64,000 nt of DNA from Silvania hatchlandensis (GCF_025564065.1 NZ_JAMGZK010000055.1:1-64000); one strand, 5' to 3'; shown: positions 9,846 to 20,351, numbered from the stretch's first letter. The notes: a model not told the origin generated them from the sequence alone. Numbers and translations: made by a program.

Positions 9846-10239
9846 GACTATTCCTTCAAAATCCTTAACCCGCATTAACCGCACAGGGTTAAGCGTTGAG
9901 GAGAGGTAAACAGAAAACGGCGGGCGTCATAATAAAGAATGAGCGGATAGGTTTATGATTTATAAGTGCGGCGAAAGGGATGTGGGGCAAGGAAAAGGCG
10001 CAGAACAAGAACAAACAACAGGATAGCGCATTCAACATAATGAATGGATACATTTTCCTTTAGCGGCATTCATATGTTTTATGAATTAAATACTCTCGAA
10101 TTATCAGTGTGAATTATAAATTACGCACATTGGCGTTTTTTGTTCAGAATTATTTTTTAGGCTGATCGATAATTCACCCTCTGACGACCATCGTCGATGT
10201 TATTTAAAAGTATTTAATACGTTAAACGAGTGAATCTCA
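9846..10239. promoter_or_regulatory. acrEF-acrS divergent control region with operator-like repeats
   Basis: The gap is AT-rich and has no gene. Two inverted repeats lie close together: CATTCA-N6-TGAATG (10029-10046) and ATTCAT-N7-ATGAAT (10068-10086). TGAATG-type halves resemble the AcrR operator of acrAB, so these are candidate AcrS or AcrR sites. Which promoter they overlap is not resolved. Confidence 0.45.
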
Positions 10240-10887
10240 ATGGCGCGTAAAACGAAGGCTGAAGCTCTGAAGACACGCCAGTCGTTGATTGAGGCGGCGA
10301 TAGAGCAGTTTGCAGCACGCGGTGTCGCAAACACTACGCTGTCGGATATCGCCGACGCGGCCCGCCTGACCCGGGGTGCTATTTACTGGCATTTCACCAG
10401 TAAAACGGAAATATTCAATGCTATCTGGCAAGAACAACGCCCGCTACGGGAAATTATTCGCGATCGACTCGTACTGGCGGAAGAGGACGATCCGTTATTG
10501 ATATTGCGTGAGCAGTTTGTTACTGCTCTACAATATATTGCCCGTGATCCCCGTCAGCGTACGTTATTGCAAATCCTTTATCACAAATGTGAATTTGAAA
10601 AGGGCATGATCTCGGAAAATGAAATTCGTGAAGGGATTGGATTCAACTATGAAAATGTTCGCGGGATGCTGCAAAAATGTATCGCGCTGGGTCGCGTCTC
10701 TTCCCGGGTCAATATTGATACCACGTTAATTGTTTTTCATGGCTTTTTCTGTGGGCTGGTAAAAAACTGGTTAATGAGCCCGGAGCGGCTGGATCTGTAT
10801 CAGCAGGCTCCGGCGCTGGTCGATAATATCCTGGCGACGCTACCGGCAGCACGGCTGTCACACCGTGCATATCACGCCGCTTCATAG
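10240..10887 (+). CDS. acrS: TetR-family repressor AcrS
   Basis: A 215-residue TetR/AcrR regulator (E. coli AcrS/EnvR is 220). The N-terminal DNA-binding domain has the helix-turn-helix TTLSDIADAARLTRGAIYWHF at about residues 36-56. The C-terminal ligand domain shares the AcrS signature YHKCEF and the end QAPALVDNIL. It is divergent from acrEF, which it is expected to repress; in E. coli it also acts on acrAB. The 3' end converges on the c-di-GMP gene only 14 bp away. Confidence 0.93.
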   Translation: MARKTKAEALKTRQSLIEAAIEQFAARGVANTTLSDIADAARLTRGAIYWHFTSKTEIFNAIWQEQRPLREIIRDRLVLAEEDDPLLILREQFVTALQYIARDPRQRTLLQILYHKCEFEKGMISENEIREGIGFNYENVRGMLQKCIALGRVSSRVNIDTTLIVFHGFFCGLVKNWLMSPERLDLYQQAPALVDNILATLPAARLSHRAYHAAS

Positions 10888-10893
10888 CGGCGT
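10874..10893. terminator. Hairpin between convergent acrS and c-di-GMP gene
   Basis: A perfect 8-bp stem ACGCCGCT-TCAT-AGCGGCGT overlaps the acrS stop codon and fills most of the gap between the two convergent genes. It has no T tract on either side, so termination efficiency is uncertain. Confidence 0.5.
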
Positions 10894-10901
10894 CGGCCCG
10901 G

Positions 10902-12983
10902 TTAGTATTGCTCTGTCAGCATCGCTTGCGGATTGTGGCTCAGGGCGTGGATGGTTTGCGGCGAAACGGGTTTGCCCAGCAGGTAACCCTGCAGCGTGTT
11001 GCAGCCGAGTTGCGTTAAAAATTCCTGCTGTTCCGGCGTTTCTACCCCTTCTGCCACCACCTTCAGATTGAGCGTTTTTGCCAGCGCCACAATAGCGGAA
11101 ACAATCGTGGCATCGTCACCTTCGCCGCCGAGATCTTTCACAAAAGCCCGATCAATTTTCAGCTCGCAGGCCGGGAGGCGTTTCAGATACAGCAGGCTGG
11201 AGTACCCGGTGCCAAAGTCATCGATAGAGGCTTTTACGCCCGCCTGCGTCAGCTCGGTCAGCACCCGCACGCTCTCATTCGGGTTGTTCATTGCCGTCGT
11301 TTCGGTCACTTCCAGAATCAGGGTATGAGGCGGAATATGGTGACGCGCCAGGCTGCGCATAACGGTATCAACCAATTGGGGTTGTTCAAACTGGAGCGTA
11401 GAGAGGTTCACCGCAACGGACCATTCCGTGTGACCTTCCAGATGCCACTCACGCAGCTGGCGGCAGGCTTCATCAATCACCCAGTTACCAATAGGCACAA
11501 TCAGCCCGCTTTTCTCTGCCAGCGGCAGAAACTGGTCGGGTGCGAGTAACCCCTGAACCGGGTGCTGCCAGCGCAGCAGCGCTTCGAAGCCGACGATTGG
11601 CCCGACGGGGGCCTGAAATTTTGGCTGATACACCAGATGGAGTTCGTGGCGATCCAGCGCCAGCCACAGGTCATTCATCAGCTGCAGCTGTTGCTGCGCC
11701 AGCGTATTCATCGATGGCTGGAAGAAGTGATAGTTGTTACGCCCCATGTGTTTGGTGTGGTACATCGCGGCATCAGCGTTGAACATCAGTTCACGCTGGG
11801 TCTTGCCGTCATGGGGGTAGATAGCAATTCCCACGCTAAGGGTAACGACCAGTTCATACAGCTCAAGGCTGAAGGGTTTATCGATGACGTGCACCAGTGC
11901 ACTGGCCAGCGACGCGGCATCGTTGGGGGTATCGATCTCCGCCAGCAGCACAAATTCATCCCCGCCAATACGCGCCAGGGTGTACTGGCCCTTAAGGGGC
12001 TGTTCCAGCCGTTCGGTGACAGCGACCAGCAGCTTATCCCCGGTGTCATGCCCGTAGGCGTCGTTTACCGCCTTGAAGCCGTCCAGATCCATAAACATCA
12101 GCGCAAAGATCGCCCCTTCGCGATCGGCTTTGTTGATCGCCTGGTCAAGACGGTCTTCGAGCAGCACGCGGTTGGGCAGGCGCGTCAGGGTATCGTGCAG
12201 GGCAAGCTGGGCCAGCTCGCGGTTCGCTTTGGCCAGCGATGAGGCAAGCAGTGATGTGCGGGCCTGCAGGCGGGCATCAAACATGGAAACCAGCAGGGTA
12301 ATTCCCAGCACCGAGAGTGCGAGCACGCTTACCAGGACAGCCAGCCAACTGCCGTTCACCCCATGATGATGCATATGGCTCTGCACCGGGAACTGCGCGG
12401 CCTTCATCCCGGTGTAGTGCATCCCGGCGATGGCCACGCCCATCAGAATGGCTGCACCCGCGCGCATCAGCGTGACCTGAGCGGCATCGCGGCGTAGGCG
12501 AAACGTCAGCCACAGCGCCGCCAGTGACGCCATCAGGGCGATGACCACGGAAAGCGAAATCCAGCGCATATCCCAGACGATCGCGGGTTCAACCTGCAGG
12601 GCGGCCATCCCGGTATAGTGCATCGCGACGATACCCGAGCCCATAATCAATGCGCCTGTCAGCAGCCGACGCCGACGCAGGTGGTCGCGGCTCACCAGCC
12701 ACAGAGCGAACAGAGACGCACCAATCGCAATCAGCATCGATAGCGCCGTCAGCAGCAGGTCATAATTGAGCCGCATGGAGACGTCCATCGCCAGCATGCC
12801 GATAAAGTGCATTGCCCAGATACCGATGCCCATGGCAGTCCCGCCACCCGTCAGCCAGACGCGCGCCGCGAAGCCGGCGCTATCCGCCACCCGGCCAGCC
12901 ATATTCAGCGCGGTGTAGGCGGCAAGAATGGCAACAACAAAAGAGATAACCACAAGGATTTGGTCGTATTGGCTAACCAGCAT
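10902..12983 (-). CDS. MHYT-GGDEF-EAL cyclic-di-GMP enzyme
   Basis: A 693-residue integral membrane protein. The N-terminal MHYT sensor (about residues 1-235) carries three motifs: MHFI at 58-61, MHYT at 121-124 and MHYT at 188-191, inside hydrophobic helices. MHYT domains are proposed to bind metal and sense a diatomic gas. The GGDEF site is intact (340-344), with no RxxD inhibitory site just before it. The EAL domain is intact too: EAL at 467-469, then EVTET, DDFGTGYSSL, KIDRAF and VVAEGVET. Both cyclase and phosphodiesterase activities are therefore possible. It resembles Pseudomonas MucR in architecture. I know of no E. coli K-12 counterpart at this locus. Confidence 0.9.
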   Translation of the reverse strand: MLVSQYDQILVVISFVVAILAAYTALNMAGRVADSAGFAARVWLTGGGTAMGIGIWAMHFIGMLAMDVSMRLNYDLLLTALSMLIAIGASLFALWLVSRDHLRRRRLLTGALIMGSGIVAMHYTGMAALQVEPAIVWDMRWISLSVVIALMASLAALWLTFRLRRDAAQVTLMRAGAAILMGVAIAGMHYTGMKAAQFPVQSHMHHHGVNGSWLAVLVSVLALSVLGITLLVSMFDARLQARTSLLASSLAKANRELAQLALHDTLTRLPNRVLLEDRLDQAINKADREGAIFALMFMDLDGFKAVNDAYGHDTGDKLLVAVTERLEQPLKGQYTLARIGGDEFVLLAEIDTPNDAASLASALVHVIDKPFSLELYELVVTLSVGIAIYPHDGKTQRELMFNADAAMYHTKHMGRNNYHFFQPSMNTLAQQQLQLMNDLWLALDRHELHLVYQPKFQAPVGPIVGFEALLRWQHPVQGLLAPDQFLPLAEKSGLIVPIGNWVIDEACRQLREWHLEGHTEWSVAVNLSTLQFEQPQLVDTVMRSLARHHIPPHTLILEVTETTAMNNPNESVRVLTELTQAGVKASIDDFGTGYSSLLYLKRLPACELKIDRAFVKDLGGEGDDATIVSAIVALAKTLNLKVVAEGVETPEQQEFLTQLGCNTLQGYLLGKPVSPQTIHALSHNPQAMLTEQY

Positions 12984-13110
12984 GCTCTCATCAACTCATA
13001 CGCAGTGAGGTATTACGTGATACCGGGTGAGACGGGCTGAGACATTATCATTCTATAGAAATGCCTCAAAGGGATTTAAGCCCGTACACTTGTCGAGGGA
13101 AAGCAGTGAC

Positions 13111-13275
13111 TTAATCTAAATCTTCGCAGTTAATCAGCTTTAAAGGATTGACTGAATTCATGTTGCGGCACTTGTCTGTTTCCGTAGAGATCAGCTCGAT
13201 CCACTGCATTAACAGTGCATCGAACAGGAAAACGGTAATCGCAAAGACGACTAACCACCAATACTTACGGATCAT
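13111..13275 (-). CDS. yhdU: Small membrane protein YhdU
   Basis: A 54-residue protein with one membrane helix (YWWLVVFAITVFLFDALLMQW) followed by a conserved soluble tail with CRNMNSVNPLKLINC. The start at MIRKYWW matches E. coli YhdU; an earlier in-frame ATG gives a longer, unlikely N terminus. Function is unknown. The two tail cysteines would face the periplasm if the N terminus is inside. It lies between the c-di-GMP gene and fis. Confidence 0.82.
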   Translation of the reverse strand: MIRKYWWLVVFAITVFLFDALLMQWIELISTETDKCRNMNSVNPLKLINCEDLD

Positions 13276-13413
13276 TCTGGGTTTCCAGCAAGGGTTGACA
13301 AGAGTGCGAGAAATATACACGAAAAATGACGGCTGAGAAGTGGGGTTACCCATGTTTACGTTCGGGGTTAACAGCAGGTGTGCGGGGGACAGAAGGGGCG
13401 GGTGAGCAGGCAT

Positions 13414-13450
13414 AAAAAAGGCGCGTCCCCATGCCGAGTAGCGCCTTTTT
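13414..13450 (-). terminator. dusB-fis operon terminator
   Basis: On the minus strand AAAAAGGCGC and GCGCCTTTTTT flank a 16-nt loop, 24 bp after the fis stop. It is a rho-independent terminator; the opposite A tract could also allow termination from the other side. Confidence 0.85.
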
Positions 13451-13474
13451 AAACAAACACTTAGCTGATCGAAA

Positions 13475-13771
13475 TCAGTTCATGCCGTATTTTTTCAATT
13501 TCTTACGCAGCGTACCACGGTTGATGCCCATCATCAGAGCAGCACGGGTCTGGTTACCGCGGGTGTATTGCATCACCATGTCCAACAGGGGCTGTTCAAC
13601 TTCAGCCAGTACCAGCTCATACAGATCATTCACATCCTGACCATTCAGTTGAGCAAAATAGTTCTTCAGTGCCTGTTTAACCGAGTCACGCAGGGGCTTT
13701 TGGGTCACCTGGTCCTGGGAGTTAACGGTAGAAACGGTCAGTACGTCAGAATTTACGCGTTGTTCGAACAT
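13475..13771 (-). CDS. fis: Nucleoid protein and transcription regulator Fis
   Basis: A 98-residue protein that appears identical to E. coli Fis. It bends DNA and activates rRNA promoters and Hin/Gin-type inversion. The N-terminal beta arms span about residues 1-25; the C-terminal helix-turn-helix is [20 protein letters not shown]. It follows dusB by 23 bp and shares the dusB promoter. Fis levels peak on nutritional upshift, controlled by that promoter and by effects of dusB on fis translation in E. coli. Confidence 0.98.
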
Positions 13772-13794
13772 AGTTCTGTCAGCTCTTTATTTCA

Positions 13795-14760
13795 TTACGC
13801 AAGATTTTCGAAGTATGCCTCCAACGCCTCCAGCTGTTCGCTGGCTTCCTCTATGGCGTTGAATGTGCGCCGAAACTGGTCATCTGGAGCATGTTCCTGG
13901 AGATACCAGGATACGTGTTTACGCGCGATTCGGTACCCCTTTGCCTGACCGTAAAAGTCATGCAGTTCCCGAATATGTGCGCATAGCAAGCGCTTTACCT
14001 CTGCCAGTGGCAGTGGGAGCAGCAACTCCCCAGTGTCCAGATAATGCTGGATTTCCCGAAAGATCCAGGGTCTTCCCTGAGCTGCACGTCCTATCATCAG
14101 AGCATCAGCTCCCGTATAGTCGAGTACAGCTCTGGCTTTAAGCGGGTCAGTAATGTCACCATTCGCGATAATCGGAATGGAAACTTTCTGCTTAACTGCC
14201 CGAATGCTGTCGTATTCAGCTTCACCATTGAACAAACAGGCGCGAGTGCGTCCATGAATGGTCAGGGCCTGGATACCACAGTCTTCAGCCAGTTGGGCAA
14301 TTTCTACACAGTTACGGTGTTCCGGCGACCAACCCGTGCGAATCTTTAACGTAACAGGGACGTCCACTGCGCTGACAACCGCCGTCAGGATAGACTTCAC
14401 CTGGTCGGGGTATTGCAGAAGGGCTGAACCTGCAAGCTTGCGATTCACTTTTTTGGCCGGGCAACCCATATTGATATCAATAATCTGGGCGCCACTTTCC
14501 ACGTTAATACGCGCGGCATCTGCCATCTCTTCAGGCACGCTTCCGGCAATTTGCACGGTGCGAATACCTGGTTCATCAATGTGCACCATCCGTAGACGGG
14601 ACTTATCGCTTTCCCAAACCTGCGGGTTAGACGACATCATCTCGGAAACGGTTAAACCTGCTCCCATCTCGTAGCACAGCGTCCTGAATGGCCGATCGGT
14701 AATACCTGCCATAGGTGCTGCGATCAGGCGATTTCTGAGCTGGTGGTGTCCGATGCGCAT
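13795..14760 (-). CDS. dusB: tRNA-dihydrouridine synthase B
   Basis: A 321-residue FMN enzyme that reduces uridine 17 of tRNA. The TIM barrel starts [16 protein letters not shown]. The catalytic Cys is C100 in [16 protein letters not shown]. Substrate and FMN residues follow in KIRTGW, IHGRTR and ANGDI. It is the first gene of the dusB-fis operon, with a short leader of about 32 nt. Confidence 0.97.
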   Translation of the reverse strand: MRIGHHQLRNRLIAAPMAGITDRPFRTLCYEMGAGLTVSEMMSSNPQVWESDKSRLRMVHIDEPGIRTVQIAGSVPEEMADAARINVESGAQIIDINMGCPAKKVNRKLAGSALLQYPDQVKSILTAVVSAVDVPVTLKIRTGWSPEHRNCVEIAQLAEDCGIQALTIHGRTRACLFNGEAEYDSIRAVKQKVSIPIIANGDITDPLKARAVLDYTGADALMIGRAAQGRPWIFREIQHYLDTGELLLPLPLAEVKRLLCAHIRELHDFYGQAKGYRIARKHVSWYLQEHAPDDQFRRTFNAIEEASEQLEALEAYFENLA

Positions 14761-14799
14761 GAGTTAAGAAATGACCATACTGTGACTGCAAGGCGGCGT

Positions 14800-14828
14800 A
14801 TCTTACGCATTTTTCGCACGAGATGAAA
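14800..14828 (-). promoter_or_regulatory. dusB-fis promoter
   Basis: On the minus strand a -35 element TTTCAT (14828-14823) and a -10 element TAAGAT (14805-14800) are separated by 17 bp. They are followed by the GC-rich stretch ACGCCGCC, a discriminator typical of stringently controlled promoters. The start near 14793 leaves about 32 nt before dusB. The 14761-15127 gap holds no other gene. Confidence 0.7.
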
Positions 14829-15003
14829 GGCCAAACTTTGAACAATCCTCTGTTGTAGATCAAGGAATCGCCGGTAAAGGCCTGCCCTTAAAAATATTAA
14901 TGATATAAATCATTAACTTAATTAATTATGCTCATTTTATGGCCGCTTACAATTTCCCAAAACTTCTCATTTTTTCTTAAAGAATCATACCCCTGAGCGG
15001 GAT

Positions 15004-15115
15004 AATCTGCTGTTTTTAGCAGCAGATTTCAGCTGTTCTTTGCGATCCAGGTCTCATTTTAGAACATGATCACTGCCTGATGTTTAATCAACGTCGTTGT
15101 TTAAATGTCAGGCAG
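15004..15115 (-). other. Two hairpins downstream of prmA
   Basis: Near the prmA stop an 8-bp stem CTGCCTGA/TCAGGCAG (15073-15115) encloses a smaller palindrome CAACG-T-CGTTG. Further on, AATCTGCTG/CAGCAGATT (15004-15028) forms a second stem. Neither has a clear U tract. They may be 3' processing or weak termination structures before the dusB promoter. Confidence 0.45.
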
Positions 15116-15127
15116 TTGGGCAGATGC

Positions 15128-16009
15128 TTACTTTCTGCAACCCGTAATGCGGCACCACTCTTCTTTCTCGACCACCGGGTCGAGTGCAAAGAGATCGGCA
15201 TACGCTTCACACACGCTCTCGGCCTGGCTGGCAAGAATGCCGGACAGGCCCAGTAAACCGCCGTCAACGGGCAGGACGCTGATCAATGGCGCCAGCTCAC
15301 GTAACGGGCCTGCCAGGATATTGGCGACGACCACATCGGCTTTCATGGCCTCTGGCTGATCGTTTGGCAGATACAGCTCAAGGCGCTCGGAGACGCCGTT
15401 ACGTTCGGCGTTATCGCGGCTGGCCTGAATCGCCTGTGGATCGATGTCGATCCCGATCGCTTTTGCGGCACCCAGCTTCAGGGCGGCGATAGCGAGGATC
15501 CCGGATCCACAGCCAAAGTCGATCACCGTTTTGCCGTCCAGATCCAGACCATCGAGCCATTGCAGACACAGGGAGGTGGTGGGGTGAGTACCGGTTCCGA
15601 ATGCCAGACCCGGATCGAGCATTACGTTGACCGCGTTGGCATCCGGTACGTCGCGCCAGCTCGGGCAGATCCACAGACGTTTGCCAAACTGCATCGGGTG
15701 GAAGTTATCCATCCACTCGCGCTCCCAGTCTTTATCTTCCAGCTGCTCAATCTTGTGGACAAAACCTGCGCCCAGCAGCGGATGGTTTTCCAGAATGGCC
15801 ACCACCTCATTCATGTCGGTTTCAGCATCGAACAGGCCGATGACGTCAGTGTCACCCCACAGGCGGGTTTCGCCCGGCAGAGGTTCAAACACCGGGGTGT
15901 CATGCGTGTCCTGGAAGGTGATGGAGACCGCACCGGTTTCCATCAGCGCATCACTCATTTCTTCGGCATTGGCGCCGGTCGTATTCAGTTTCAGTTGGAT
16001 CCACGGCAT
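15128..16009 (-). CDS. prmA: Ribosomal protein L11 methyltransferase
   Basis: A 293-residue SAM-dependent enzyme that trimethylates L11. The N-terminal substrate-recognition domain (about 1-55, [10 protein letters not shown]) is joined by a linker to a Rossmann domain with motif [13 protein letters not shown] (163-174) and [16 protein letters not shown]. The length equals E. coli PrmA. It follows panF by 11 bp, so it probably belongs to the yhdT-panF-prmA transcript. Confidence 0.97.
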   Translation of the reverse strand: MPWIQLKLNTTGANAEEMSDALMETGAVSITFQDTHDTPVFEPLPGETRLWGDTDVIGLFDAETDMNEVVAILENHPLLGAGFVHKIEQLEDKDWEREWMDNFHPMQFGKRLWICPSWRDVPDANAVNVMLDPGLAFGTGTHPTTSLCLQWLDGLDLDGKTVIDFGCGSGILAIAALKLGAAKAIGIDIDPQAIQASRDNAERNGVSERLELYLPNDQPEAMKADVVVANILAGPLRELAPLISVLPVDGGLLGLSGILASQAESVCEAYADLFALDPVVEKEEWCRITGCRK

Positions 16010-16020
16010 GGCAAAACTCT

Positions 16021-17472
16021 TTATTTATCAGTAGAAATGACGGCTGCCTGCGGCGCAGGTTGACCAAAACGGTTCCCGACCACAAACGCCAGCAAACTCA
16101 ACAGTAGCGAAGGCACAATCGGATGGAAGCCCAGGTACTGAACATTAAAGGAGGCGAGCACGGCATACAGCACGCCACCGACAATCATCGCACTCAGGGC
16201 ACCGGCAGCGTTCGCGCGCTCCCAGTACAGCCCCAGCACCAGCGGCCACAGGAACACGGCTTCCAGCCCGCCAAAGGCCAGCAGATTGAGCCAGATTATC
16301 ATCTCAGGCGGCTTCCAGGCCGCCAGCAGCAGCAGCGCCCCTAACAGCAGGGTGATCGCCGCCGACATCCGCTTCAGGCGTCGCTCGTTGGTCATCTGCT
16401 CCGGATGCATACTCAGGTACAGATCTTTGATGATCGTAGCGGAACTTTGCAGCAACTGGGCGTTGATTGTCGACATGATCGCCGCCATGGGTGCCGCGAG
16501 GAAGATCCCGGCGGCAAAAGGTGGCAGGACCTTGACCATCAGGGTTGGGATCACCAGATCAGGCACGGTCAGATCCGGGATCACTGCCCGGCCCAGCGCG
16601 CCCGCAAGGTGCATACCGAACATCAGGATCGCTACCACAATGGTGCCGATGATGATGCCGCGATGCACTGCCTTGCTGTCTTTGTAAGAGATACAGCGTA
16701 CGGCGGTATGCGGCAGACCAATCACCCCGAAGCAGACCAGTACCCAGAAGGAGGTCATAAAGGTCGGGGAGAGGATGTCATCCGCGCCCTGCGGGGAGAC
16801 CAGTTTTGGATCGATAGTCTGCAGGGTTTCCACTGCCTGACCTAACCCGCCCGCAGCATGCACTACGCCCACCAGCAGCACGATCGTGCCAATCAGCATC
16901 ACCATGCCCTGCATCGTATCGTTAAGCACGCTGGCGCGAAAACCACCAAAAGCGGTATACAGCGCGATACTGATGCCAAAGATCAGCAGCCCCGTTTCGT
17001 AAGGGATACCTGCGGCGGTTTCCAGCAGGCGTGCGCCGCCGATAAACTGCACCGTCATCGCGCCCACGAACGCCACCAGTAAACTGAGGCTGGCAAGCCA
17101 CACCAGCAGACGGCTCTGGTAGCGTGCAAAGAGCATATCGTTCAGCGTGACGGCATTATAACGACGCGCCAGAATGGCGAACTTTTTACCCAGAATACCC
17201 AGCGAGAGCCAGACGGCAGGGAGCTGGATCATCGCCAGCAGTACCCAGCCAAGGCCATATTTATAGGCTGCTCCCGGGCCACCAATAAACGAACTGGCGC
17301 TGATGTAGGTCGCGGTCAACGTCATGGCCAGCACGATCCCGCCCATGGAGCGACTGCCGAGGAAATATTCGTTAAGGAAAGGGCCAGTCGAACGCTTACG
17401 CATGGCATACACGGACAGACCGAATACCACCAGCAAATAGGCGATCAGCGGCAGAATGACTTCAAGCTGCAT
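16021..17472 (-). CDS. panF: Sodium/pantothenate symporter
   Basis: A 483-residue membrane transporter of the solute:sodium symporter family, importing pantothenate for coenzyme A synthesis. About 13 hydrophobic segments are visible. The family signature region is [20 protein letters not shown], and [17 protein letters not shown] is the conserved middle loop. The ATG overlaps the 3' end of yhdT by 11 bp, so translation is probably coupled. Confidence 0.96.
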   Translation of the reverse strand: MQLEVILPLIAYLLVVFGLSVYAMRKRSTGPFLNEYFLGSRSMGGIVLAMTLTATYISASSFIGGPGAAYKYGLGWVLLAMIQLPAVWLSLGILGKKFAILARRYNAVTLNDMLFARYQSRLLVWLASLSLLVAFVGAMTVQFIGGARLLETAAGIPYETGLLIFGISIALYTAFGGFRASVLNDTMQGMVMLIGTIVLLVGVVHAAGGLGQAVETLQTIDPKLVSPQGADDILSPTFMTSFWVLVCFGVIGLPHTAVRCISYKDSKAVHRGIIIGTIVVAILMFGMHLAGALGRAVIPDLTVPDLVIPTLMVKVLPPFAAGIFLAAPMAAIMSTINAQLLQSSATIIKDLYLSMHPEQMTNERRLKRMSAAITLLLGALLLLAAWKPPEMIIWLNLLAFGGLEAVFLWPLVLGLYWERANAAGALSAMIVGGVLYAVLASFNVQYLGFHPIVPSLLLSLLAFVVGNRFGQPAPQAAVISTDK

Positions 17473-17704
17473 TGTCGTCCTCCAGCGAGATGTCGCGATA
17501 GATGAACTTCACCATCGCCCAGCACAGCACAATAAACACCAGCGGGATAAGCAGGCAGGCCATTTCGAACCAGTGCGGCAGGCCCGTGAACCCAATCCGG
17601 GAGTCAGGTAAGTAAGCAGCCACTAACCACGCAGCCAGATAGAGAAGGGTTAGCCACAGCGCCCAGCGGGCTTCTTTGTTGGCCTGAACAAAACGTTTGT
17701 CCAT
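17462..17704 (-). CDS. yhdT: Small membrane protein YhdT
   Basis: An 80-residue DUF997 protein with two membrane helices (LWLTLLYLAAWLVAAYL and FEMACLLIPLVFIVLCWAMV). It is the same length as E. coli YhdT. It overlaps panF by 11 bp and is found next to it across enterobacteria, which suggests a helper role for the pantothenate carrier; function is unproven. It starts about 110 bp after accC, beyond the acc terminator. Confidence 0.93.
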   Translation of the reverse strand: MDKRFVQANKEARWALWLTLLYLAAWLVAAYLPDSRIGFTGLPHWFEMACLLIPLVFIVLCWAMVKFIYRDISLEDDNAA

Positions 17705-17770
17705 TTTTTGTCCCTGGTGGGAAAAGAAAGCGGGAATTGTACATGATGGAACTGAGCAATCCCCAGAAAT

Positions 17771-17797
17771 AAAAAAGGCCGGATTAACCGGCCTTTT
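17771..17797 (-). terminator. accBC terminator
   Basis: The repeat AAAAGGCCGG-TTAAT-CCGGCCTTTT lies 16 bp after the accC stop and has a T run on the minus strand. It separates accBC from yhdT-panF-prmA. Confidence 0.9.
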
Positions 17798-17812
17798 GTT
17801 GCTTACGTACGC

Positions 17813-19162
17813 TTATTTTTCATGAAGACCGAGCTTTTTCTCCAGATAGTGGATGTTAGTCCCACCATGCTGGAAGTTCTCGTCAGTCATAATACGCATC
17901 TGCAGTTCAACGTTGGTTTTGATACCATCGATGATCAGCTCCTGCAGCGCGTTCTTCATGCGGGCAATCGCCACATCACGGGATTCGCCGTAGCAGATAA
18001 GCTTACCAATCATTGAGTCATAGTACGGCGGTACAGTGTAGCCGGCGTAGATATGAGACTCCCAGCGCACACCAAAACCACCCGGCGCGTGGAAACGCGT
18101 GATTTTACCCGGGCTTGGCAGGAAGGTGTTCGGGTCTTCGGCGTTGATACGGCATTCCACCGCATGGCCTTTCACCACAACTTCTTCCTGCTTGATGGAC
18201 AGCGGTTGACCCGCCGCGATACGCAGCTGTTCTTTGATCAGGTCAACGCCGGTGATCATTTCGGTAACCGGGTGTTCAACCTGAATACGGGTGTTCATCT
18301 CAATGAAGTAGAACTCGCCGTTTTCGAACAGGAACTCGAAGGTACCTGCACCGCGATAGCCGATATCCACGCACGCTTTAGAGCAACGTTCGCCGATGTA
18401 GCGACGCAGTTCCGGCGTGATGCCTGGTGCTGGCGCTTCTTCGACTACTTTCTGGTGGCGGCGCTGCATGGAGCAGTCACGTTCTGCCAGATAGATAGCA
18501 TTGCCCTGACCGTCTGCCAGCACCTGAATTTCGATGTGGCGTGGGTTCTCGAGGAATTTCTCCATGTACACCATGTCATTGCTGAAAGCGGCTTTCGCTT
18601 CAGCTTTGGTCATGGCGATGGACTGAGCCAGATCCGCATCGTTACGCACAACGCGCATACCGCGACCGCCGCCGCCGCCGGACGCTTTGATGATAACCGG
18701 GTAGCCAATGCGTTTAGCATGGGCACGGTTAGCATCCATATCGTCGCCCAGTGGGCCGTCGGAGCCTGGTACGGTTGGGACGCCGGCTTTCTTCATGGCG
18801 GTGATCGCCGACACTTTGTCGCCCATCAGGCGAATAGTGTCAGCTTTCGGGCCGATGAAGATAAAGCCGGAGCGCTCAACCTGCTCAGCAAAGTTGGCGT
18901 TCTCAGAGAGGAAGCCGTAACCCGGGTGAATAGCCACCGCGCCAGTGATCTCAGCGGCGCTGATGATAGCCGGGATATTCAGGTAGCTTTTAACGGACGG
19001 AGCCGGGCCAATACAGACCGTCTCATCCGCCAGTAAAACGTGTTTCAGATCGCGATCCGCGCTTGAGTGCACAGCAACGGTCTTGATGCCCAGCTCTTTA
19101 CAGGCACGAAGGATTCGCAGTGCAATCTCGCCGCGGTTGGCGATAACAATTTTATCCAGCAT
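17813..19162 (-). CDS. accC: Biotin carboxylase subunit of acetyl-CoA carboxylase
   Basis: A 449-residue ATP-grasp enzyme that carboxylates biotin on AccB using bicarbonate and ATP, the first half of the committed step of fatty-acid synthesis. It begins [17 protein letters not shown]. The Gly-rich loop GGGGGRGM lies at 162-168, with K116 and K159 as nucleotide-binding lysines. [19 protein letters not shown] and [14 protein letters not shown] are hallmark catalytic segments. The frame opens 19 codons earlier, but ATG 19162 matches the family. It follows accB by 10 bp. Confidence 0.98.
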   Translation of the reverse strand: MLDKIVIANRGEIALRILRACKELGIKTVAVHSSADRDLKHVLLADETVCIGPAPSVKSYLNIPAIISAAEITGAVAIHPGYGFLSENANFAEQVERSGFIFIGPKADTIRLMGDKVSAITAMKKAGVPTVPGSDGPLGDDMDANRAHAKRIGYPVIIKASGGGGGRGMRVVRNDADLAQSIAMTKAEAKAAFSNDMVYMEKFLENPRHIEIQVLADGQGNAIYLAERDCSMQRRHQKVVEEAPAPGITPELRRYIGERCSKACVDIGYRGAGTFEFLFENGEFYFIEMNTRIQVEHPVTEMITGVDLIKEQLRIAAGQPLSIKQEEVVVKGHAVECRINAEDPNTFLPSPGKITRFHAPGGFGVRWESHIYAGYTVPPYYDSMIGKLICYGESRDVAIARMKNALQELIIDGIKTNVELQMRIMTDENFQHGGTNIHYLEKKLGLHEK

Positions 19163-19172
19163 GTTCGCCTCG

Positions 19173-19643
19173 TTACTCGATGACGACCAGCGGCTCGTCA
19201 AATTCAACCGGCTGACCACTTTCGACCAGAATCGCTTTCACAGTACCTGACTTGTCTGCTTCGATCTGGTTCATCATTTTCATGGCTTCAACGATGCACA
19301 GGGTATCGCCTACGTTAACTTTCTGGCCCACTTCGATGAACGCTTTAGCGTCCGGGCTCGGGGTGCGGTAGAAAGTACCAACCATTGGGGAACGTACGAT
19401 GTGACCACTGATTTCCGCTGCTGCTGGCGCTTCCATTGCTGGAGCGGCTGCCGGAGCGACAGCGTTAGACAGAGCTGGCTGCTGCATCATTGGTGCAGCG
19501 TAAGCCTGTTGCATCATCGGGTAGCCGACGTTTGGCGCGGCACGGCTGATGCGTACAGACTCTTCGCCTTCAGAAATTTCCAGTTCGGAGATGCCTGATT
19601 CTTCAACCAGCTCGATCAGTTTTTTAATCTTACGAATATCCAT
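19173..19643 (-). CDS. accB: Biotin carboxyl carrier protein
   Basis: A 156-residue carrier subunit of acetyl-CoA carboxylase. The N-terminal helix region is followed by an Ala/Pro/Met-rich linker (about 40-78). The C-terminal biotinyl domain carries EAMKM with the biotinylated Lys122. The length equals E. coli AccB. Only 22 bp separate it from aroQ, so its promoter must lie within or upstream of aroQ. In E. coli AccB represses its own operon. Confidence 0.98.
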
Positions 19644-19665
19644 GAGTGGGTTCCGTACTCTTTGT

Positions 19666-20118
19666 TTAGTGTGATTGTGACAGGCGTTTTACCGCTGTCT
19701 GTAAAGCGAATGAATAGCCGTCAGCCCCCAATCCGCAGATCACGCCCGTGGCGATATCTGACAAATAGGAATGGTGGCGGAACGGCTCCCGCGCATGCAC
19801 GTTGCTGAGGTGGATCTCGATAAACGGGATGCTCACCGCCAGCAGCGCGTCGCGGATAGCCACGCTGGTATGCGTAAACGCGGCCGGATTGATCAGGATA
19901 TAGTCCGTTGTGTCTTTAGCCTGATGAATTCGGTCGATGATGGCGTATTCCGCATTCGACTGAAAATGGTCAAGTTCCACATTGAGCGCCGCCGCTTCGG
20001 TAGCGAGACGGTTAACAATGTCGGTTAACGACAGGGTGCCGTACTTCTCGGGTTCACGGGTGCCGAGCATATTCAGGTTCGGTCCGTTTAAAACTAAGAT
20101 GTGAAACTTGTCAGCCAT
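19666..20118 (-). CDS. aroQ: Type II 3-dehydroquinate dehydratase
   Basis: A 150-residue dodecameric enzyme that dehydrates 3-dehydroquinate to 3-dehydroshikimate in the shikimate pathway. Motifs: [17 protein letters not shown] with catalytic Tyr26, [31 protein letters not shown], and [16 protein letters not shown] with catalytic His103. The frame extends 37 codons upstream, but ATG 20118 after AGGAG gives the family start [17 protein letters not shown]. coli K-12 relies on the type I AroD; this type II gene sits next to accBC. Confidence 0.95.
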
Positions 20119-20351
20119 TGTGCCGCTATCTCCTGCGATTCTCCGGTAAAAAACAAAATATACCTTCGATGCGCGATTGTCACCCTCTCGGGGTATCAAA
20201 AACCCGTCGGGGAAACCAAAGTCGCACATTATAACGATTTCGTAGCATTTGGCAGCTAAATACTGGTCTTATCAGGGAAGATTATCAACCGCATTCGGAA
20301 AAAGCCTAAGGAAGGATAAGCGATCTGCGGGAATCCGCACACTTTCGCCCG

